Shown one piece after another: positions 58,104 to 64,000 of a stretch of DNA of 64,000 nt. The DNA is from Gnetum montanum (lineage: Eukaryota; Streptophyta; Gnetopsida; Gnetales; Gnetaceae): contig MNCI01016028.1 in the NCBI GenBank assembly GCA_015680685.1, positions 235,616 to 299,615 on the forward strand, read 5' to 3'. The position numbers and the translations under genes were made by a program. How positions within the stretch are numbered: the first letter of the stretch is position 1; every line of letters begins with the position of its first letter. The notes under the pieces are model-generated. The model did not search any database and was not told the DNA's origin. It was given only the letters and a program-made list of their open reading frames with translations.

Positions 58104-58690
58104 GGTAGCCTCAACATTAAGGAAGATGGAAATTAGGAGAAGATTGGAGTTCTACGCTAGCTGTAGGGGAGATGTGAGGCTTCCACACTGAAGATTGGTT
58201 GTGGTTACCACAAAAATATTTGCTAAAGTTCTCCTCTAATGTGTTGTTACTCTAGAATGATAGTTATGATCAAAAATTACAAATTTTGACATATAAAACC
58301 CATCTAAAACCTAAATGAAACCCCACTTGCCAATTTAGTGCACAATAACTAAAAGTGAACTAAATAAATAAGGGGGAAAGCTTAGTTCACATTGGTTTTG
58401 GATGGGAAATAAATTTACTTTTCAAAATTTTAAATTTTTGGAGTGTAGACCCCACTCTGTGTCATCACTTTTGACCAAAACTTGCATTAGTGCTGATATT
58501 TTTACTAATTTTGACATTTAAAATATTATGTCAACCTCGAACCCATGCATCCAAGCTAGGAATACCATGCCTAGCATGTAAGCATGCTTATGACTTTACA
58601 AATTCATTAGACTTACAAATATCTTACAATTTTTGGCAATCCAAACCTGCCTTTTTCAACCCTGGGTTTTGAAATGTATGCAAGACATGA
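58104..58690. other. Upstream region of the antisense series
   Basis: No coding signal. It would contain the promoter of the minus-strand series; I see no strong TATA box. A short open frame at 58,490-58,672 has no motif and runs into the first unit of the 191-bp array. Confidence 0.35.
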
Positions 58691-61640
58691 GAAAGGCTAA
58701 ATACCATGGATTTCCATGTTGGGGAAATAGTGCCCAACATGGAAGAAAGGGTATAACACTCAATATTGTCTCCCACCACTCATCTAACATAAGTTTGATC
58801 CCAAGCTGGCTCCACATGACCTAGAACCCCTCTAAGCATATCTAATGGCCTTGGAACCTCACCAAACCTAGTCAAACTAGTCAAAATCTAGAATTTGATG
58901 TGTTCTATGCTATGGAAGGCTTCTTCCATGTTGAGCCTTTCACCCTTAGTGTGGATAGATGGGGGAATCCAAAAATGACCTAAATTGATTACCTAAAGAC
59001 CATGACCAATGATGCCTAGACACTACAAGAATCCTCTAAAGCTTCCAAAAGCCTTAAAATGGGTCAAATATGGAACAAAATTGTCATCCACATCTCATCC
59101 ATGATGGGGCCATCATGCCCAATATGGAAGGGTGGATATTGCATGAGGTACTTAAAAGCCTCCAAACTATCAAATCTTGACACCCAACATTGACTATTGA
59201 CACCAGCAACCTTGGAAGTTGACATGCATGATCAATTAGCTATCAATTTAGCCTAGATCTAACATTTTTTACTAAGGGTGATCTCTTCCATGTTGAGTCT
59301 TCCACCCTCATCATGAAAAAATGGGGGAAGCCTAAAACCCCTCTCACAATCCCAAAAATGACTAGATTATAACCTTAGGCATTGATGGCCAATGCCAGTA
59401 ACTCTTTGAGCACTCATGCATTGCTAGATTGATCAAAAATTATTAAAAAAGATTTTTCCATAATTTTCCACCTTGAGCATGGAAACCCTAGTGTGGAAAA
59501 AAGGGGAGTAGTTCAAAAAATGCCTTATGACCCTTGGAATAATCAAATTTTAACATCAAGTAACAATAGTCGATACCAGCCACCGTAGAGGCCTACATGC
59601 ATGCCCAAAAAGTGATCACAAAAGACCAAAAAGCTTTTCCCCCAACTTTCTACATTGAGTATAAAATCCATAGCTTGGAAAATTTTGGAAAAGTTCAAAA
59701 AATGCCTAGTGACCCTTGGAACAACCAAATTTTAACATTAAATATTAGCAGTTGATGCCAACAATGTTGTGAATGTGCATGCATGATTGAAAGTGATCAT
59801 AAAGTATTAAAAATATTTTTTTGCTATTTTCCATACTAATCATACAAGCCCCAATGTGGAAAAAGAGGGGAAAGTCTAAAATCCATTCATCAAACCTCTA
59901 TACAACAAAATTTTAACACCAAGCATTAATCATCAACACTAGCAACCTTGTGAACATGCTTTAATCATGAACCTTGTGCATGCATGACTAAAATTTTAAC
60001 ACCAAGCATGACTAAAAGTGACCATAAATAATCAAAAGGCTTTTCCCCTAATTTTCCACTTTGAGCATGGAAGTCCTAGTGTGGGAAAAGATGGGGAAGT
60101 CTAAAAACTACTCATCAACCTTCAAAAAAGCAAGATTTTAACATCACACATTGACCATCATCACCAGAAACCTTAGGGACCTACATGCATGATCAAAAAT
60201 GATGCAAAGACATGAAAATCCATTTTTCATTTTGTTTTTCATGTTGATCTATCCATCCCTAGCATCAAAAGAAGAGGGAAAGTTCCAAAAACACTTAGAA
60301 ATACTTAAAATTTCTAAATCTTGACACCAAACCCTTGTCCTTAACCTCGATAACCTTGAAAACTGACATGCATAGTTGATTGAGGGTAAAATTGGCCTAG
60401 ATCTAAGTTTCATGGTTCTTACATGTTAAGGATTCCTTTTTCCATGCTAAGGATGGTATCCCCAACGTAAAAACTCAAGGGATGACTTATTTGAGACTTC
60501 TAAACACCTAAGAATGACATCAGATGACCTTTCATGCACTCTAGAATCTTAGCAGCAGCTATTGGGGCCTTTAGACTTTACAAAACCAATTCTAAGTGAT
60601 AAAAAATCCATTCACCCTTGTTTTTCATGCTAAGTGTTTCATTCCCAATGTGGGATAAATGGGGGGAGCCAAATAAACCACATAGGAATGCCCAAAACTA
60701 CTAAAGTTTTACATGGATCCATAGCCCTTGACCCTAGCAACACCAAGAGGTAACATGCATGGTTGATTATGATTGGACTTGGCCCTAATCTAAGATTCTT
60801 GCTTCTTCCATGCTAGAGTAACTTCCTCAATGTGGAAAAAAGGGGGAAGTTTCTTTGCCACTTTTTGAGGCAAGATGATGCTTGTAGAAGCCAAAGATCT
60901 ATGCTTGAGAATCCCAGGACCTCATAGCCTCAAGATTTTGCTTGTTTGACTTCATTTCAACCTCCAAAATTCACTCCCCCTATTCTTCCATGCTAGAGTA
61001 ACTTCCCCTAAGTGCAAACATGGAGGGGAGGGGGGAGACCTTAAGTACCCTTAAATAGCCTTCAAACATGCCTAACATTAGCTAGAAACTTGTAGAATCA
61101 AATTCTATAGGCCTAGGGGCCTAGAAACCTAATCAAAGTGCCTCAAAATAACTATAAATTTATAAAATAAGTGTCTCCCTATTTTTCCATGTTGAGGATA
61201 CTATGCCTAGTGTGGAAAAGGCCCAGGGGGGAAGCCATTTCAACACCTATTGACACTTAAAATTGCCTTAGATCACATCGAAACTAAGAAAAGAGATGCA
61301 TGAGTTCTAGATCTAGATTCTAGCTATCTATTTGATCATGTTTGATCTTATTTTTACTTTTATTTTGGTTCTTCATGCTAAACCCCCTCTCTTCCATGTT
61401 GGCTAATGTGGAAACAAGGTGGGAAGGCTTTAGAACCTACGTTTTTACCTTTATAGACTTCAAAGTGCTCAATTTTGAAGGATATGACTCTACTTTACCT
61501 TGAGAAGCTCTTGAGACCTTAATTTTAGATGTCTGAACATCCAAAAACCTATTTTTCTTAGTGTCCATACTAAGAGTCCCTATTTCCATGCTAAGCCCAA
61601 TTTGGAAGCCTCAAAACATTTGATTTTTGGGTCCAACCAG
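58690..61640 (+). repeat. Degenerate tandem array, about 16 units, mean period about 191 bp
   Basis: A recurring phrase of the type ttccatgttgag...ccta-gtgtggaaaaa-gggg-aag recurs near 58,710, 58,925, 59,090, 59,288, 59,475, 59,650, 59,840, 60,055, 60,235, 60,445, 60,625, 60,808, 60,985, 61,180, 61,388 and 61,580. Many units share a second phrase (accagcaacctt...catgcatgatc). The mean step is 191 bp (range about 165-215). The units carry ttccac/gtggaa inverted words. Tandem arrays in the non-coding part of Tat/Ogre elements are known and can seed satellites. Confidence 0.8.
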
Positions 61641-61983
61641 CCCAAAATAGCCTTGATTGATGCTTGAACTCATCCAATAAACCTGTAGCCTCAAAACATG
61701 GCCTGCTAAGGCCTAAAACTAGAAAAATCCTAACCATGTTTTACCTATATTAACCAAATTTTATCATATATAGCCTATTTTTCTTAACCTTTTTCTTATC
61801 ATGTAATGTTTTCCCTTATTTTTGGACTTATGTTGCCTTGTTAACCTTGTTGACTTTCTATGGCCTTTATACAACCTTATATGTTTATCTTTTGTCTTAT
61901 TATAGCTTTAGTTGCCTTTGTTTAGCCTTTAAATGGTATCAAATAGTGGGCTTTGACCTTGCTTGATTTGAAACCATGTGACC
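61640..61983. other. T-rich spacer after the array
   Basis: Pyrimidine-rich + strand without coding potential. The phrase ggcctaaaactagaaaa at about 61,708 recurs at 52,627, again linking the two sides of the 10-kb block. Confidence 0.5.
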
Positions 61984-62127
61984 ATGGTCCGCTAAGGCCT
62001 TAAACTAGCATCATGGTCTGCTAATGCCTTAAACTAGCATCATGGTTCGCTAAGGCCTTAAATTGGCATCATAGTCCACCAAGACTATAAACTGGCATCA
62101 TGGCTCACTAAGGCCTTAAATTGGCAA
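61983..62127 (+). repeat. 29-bp minisatellite, five units
   Basis: Exact 29-bp steps from 61,983: catggtccgctaaggcctta at the unit start and aaactagcat at the end, with few differences between units. It is better preserved than the sister block at 52,488-52,603. Confidence 0.95.
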
Positions 62128-62640
62128 AATTTTGGTCTTCATTGACCATTTATAGCCTTATACTTCCCGTTGTTTGACATTTATGTAATCTTTTTTTGCC
62201 TCTATTGCACTTTTCCGAATTGACCTATCTCACTAATGATCTTAGATGGCCTTGATTTCATTAGAATTACATGTGTTTTATGGCATTTTAACATTATTTA
62301 TTCACTTTTACCTAGGTGCCACTTAATATTCTTTTTGCTGACATGCAAGATCAAAGTATGAGTACTTGGGAGCAAATCAGTTTGCCTTTATGTCAACATG
62401 GACCTCACAGTGATATTAAATGATGTATCGACCCTAATTGCCTAGATCTCAAGCATGAGAGTCTTGTAGACAACATAGCCTCAATATAGAAAGCTAAAGA
62501 ATGGCTTGAAAACCTAGTCAAAACCCTTGACTTAGAAGTAAGAGACATAACTAAAGACCTCTAGTTGAGGCTCTTGTTAGAACACATAGTGGTGAGGAGA
62601 AAACCTTTAAGCTAAGTTCCTCATTAGAGCATTAATGTGC
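62127..62640. other. Leader into the Tat-like RT
   Basis: The first half is T-rich and non-coding. From about 62,340 translation becomes more protein-like (LKHESLVDNIASI and KEWLENLVKTLDLEVRDITKDL in one frame with stops), likely a pol linker or coiled segment before RT. Confidence 0.4.
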
Positions 62641-63505
62641 CCAAGATATCACCAAAGTCTTATAGAATAACATTAAGGCATTTACTTGGTCATATAAAGA
62701 TATGCTAGGCCTAGACCCACATCTAGTCCAATACAACATCATACTAGACCCTAGCATTAGACTAGTTAAGCAAAAACTATGCAAGATTAGACCTTATTTG
62801 GCATTGGTACTTCATGATGAAATCTCAAAACTCTACCAACTAGGTTTTGTTATTGCTGTCAATTACATAGAATGGGTATCCAACATAGTGTTAGTTCCTA
62901 AGAAAAAGGGAATATCCATATTTACATTAATTTTTAAGACATAAATAAAGAAACCATCAAGGATGACTTTTCTTTGCCTAGTATTGATCAACTTATTGAT
63001 ACTATAGCTAGACATGTCTTATTGTCCTTTATGGATGGTTCTTAGGATATAACCAAATTAGGATCAAGCTAGAGAAACAACTTAGCATGACCTTTATGAT
63101 TTCATAAGGTACTTTTTGTTATAACATCATGCCCTTTGACCTTAAGAATTCTAGAGTGACATAACAAAGAGTCATGACCTATGTCTTCAGTGATTACATG
63201 TTAGGTTTGCTTAATGATTACATAGATGACATAGCCATGAAGTCTAAGGTTATCAATGATCATGCTAATGAACTATATATTGTGCTTAAAGAATGCCTCA
63301 AATAGGAGCTTAGGCTCAATCCTAAGAAGTGTGTCTTCAGTGTCAATACTGATAAGATGCTTGGCTTTGTAGTCTTTGAAGTGGGGATATGCATAGATCT
63401 TGCTAAGGTTAAGTCTATATCCAAATTGGTATCACCTACCAACTTTAAATGGATTTTGGGATTACAAAGAATATTACAATTTATTTGTAGGTTTATCACT
63501 AGTTC
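62640..63505 (+). pseudogene. Tat-type reverse transcriptase remnant
   Basis: An open 80-codon segment (62,702-62,944) reads MLGLDPHLVQYNIILDPSIR and later YIEWVSNIVLVPKKKG, equivalent to MPGLDPxLVQHxxxLxPxxK...YPEWxSNxVxVxKKxG. Then LLSFMDGS (near 63,030), MPFDLKNSRVT (63,130), YIDDIAMKS (63,220; both catalytic Asp kept) and KKCVFSVNTDKMLGFVVFEV (63,330) follow with stops and shifts. It breaks off near 63,505. It is of the same lineage as 10.6-11.5 kb and in the same orientation as the gag and protease at 49-52 kb. Confidence 0.9.
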
Positions 63506-63508
63506 GAG

Positions 63509-63569
63509 GGTACAATGATATTCTTGAAATTTCTAAAACTTAAAATTAATTTTGTGTTCATTGTACCCA
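63509..63569. repeat. 11-bp inverted repeat at the end of the RT
   Basis: gggtacaatga (63,509-63,519) and tcattgtaccc (63,559-63,569) are perfect inverted copies 39 bp apart, at the point where RT homology stops. It might be a small hairpin or the end of an inserted sequence. Confidence 0.7.
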
Positions 63570-64000
63570 GAATGAAGAAGGATGGACTAAGAGGGAATGA
63601 TTGGGGTGTGACATCAAGGGGACTTGTGGATTCTCTTTGGTGACTACTGTGGGTGTTATCATGCAACTTGGTTGTACTAAGATCCTTGTAGATCTAATGA
63701 AAAATGGGAGTAAGAGTAATCAAAAGGGGTACTCGAAAATCAAACGTTGTTCTAGGGGGTCCCACTGGAAAGACATGCACCCATGCCTGAAGGTTGGCGA
63801 TTTCTCTAGATTCAGTAAAGTGAAAAAGAAAAAAAAAAGAGGAAGAAGAAAAGAAAAAGAAGTGCCATAAAACAAAAATCACTCCTCCCTTGCACTAAAC
63901 GCCAAGTGATCGTACGCCTTGTTGTTACGGTACTCTCATAGTTGTTCATCATGGGATGAAACAATGCGATGTCACTATTTAGAAGGATGGACTTGGTCCT
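63570..64000. other. Unassigned sequence of different composition
   Basis: It is richer in CpG (gatcgtacgcc, gttacggtac) than the neighbouring elements. A purine-only run lies at about 63,823-63,861. An 89-codon plus frame (63,601-63,870) ends in a Lys/Arg-rich tail made by that run and has no known motif. This may be the start of another island or element continuing past the window. Confidence 0.35.

Noticed and set aside
58690-61640. CRISPR-like array
   Set aside because: Units are about 190 bp and diverge throughout, with no short exact repeats separated by unique spacers; the context is a plant retroelement.
63601-63870. 89-codon basic protein with a nuclear-signal-like tail
   Set aside because: The Lys/Arg tail is produced by a simple purine run, and there is no other motif or start context supporting a gene.

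Overview
The window looks like nuclear DNA of a seed plant with a large, repeat-filled genome, most likely a gymnosperm (conifer type). It is AT-rich and dominated by old LTR retrotransposons. Their reading frames are broken mostly by CAA/CAG-to-stop and TGG-to-stop changes, as expected from long-term cytosine methylation and deamination. I saw no bacterial, organellar or viral genes. The organism is an inference from style, not from a diagnostic marker.

Left part (1-17.5 kb): a minus-strand Ty3/gypsy element (about 1.15-7.4 kb: integrase, RNase H, RT, protease, gag in that order along the + strand) ends at a possible primer-binding site near 7.49 kb. It is followed by LTR-like sequence with an array of palindromes (7.9-8.45 kb) and a plus-strand TATA box (8.84 kb). 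A plus-strand Tat-lineage gypsy pol (RT, two RNase H domains, integrase) fills 10.5-13.75 kb. Then come AT-rich relics, a pair of SINE-like units (16.3-16.7 kb) and the 3' end of a LINE (17.16-17.44 kb).

Genic island (18.0-23.0 kb): less AT-rich, CpG-containing sequence with minisatellites and one convincing host gene. This is a mitochondrial calcium uniporter (MCU) family C-terminal exon at 22.15-22.6 kb whose selectivity-filter motif reads WNVMEP instead of WDxMEP.

Centre (23.7-46.5 kb): a degraded copia integrase (23.8-25.0 kb); a minus-strand gypsy element (about 27.0-38.05 kb) that keeps LTRs, gag and protease but no visible RT or integrase; and nested within it a full-structure chromodomain-type gypsy element (28.18-35.09 kb). 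To the right is a minus-strand copia element (about 38.8-46.5 kb), itself split by a 4.65-kb element (39,483-44,137) with 5-bp target duplications (TCTTG). That element carries gag followed by a long unrecognised ORF where pol should be.

Right part (46.5-64 kb): a very large plus-strand Tat/Ogre-like region with LTR-like sequence, gag (49.1-50.6 kb), protease (51.4-52.0 kb) and RT (62.6-63.5 kb). Between protease and RT lie 10 kb that do not belong to a standard pol: a 29-bp minisatellite, a series of minus-strand exon-like ORFs bounded by GT/AG splice signals (53.15-58.1 kb), a degenerate array of about 16 units with a ~191-bp period (58.7-61.6 kb), and a second block of the same 29-bp minisatellite.

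Apart from the MCU-like gene, nothing here looks able to make a normal protein today. The main interest is in unusual element architecture (gag plus novel ORF, antisense spliced gene, palindrome arrays, shared LTR motif clusters) and in the altered uniporter filter.
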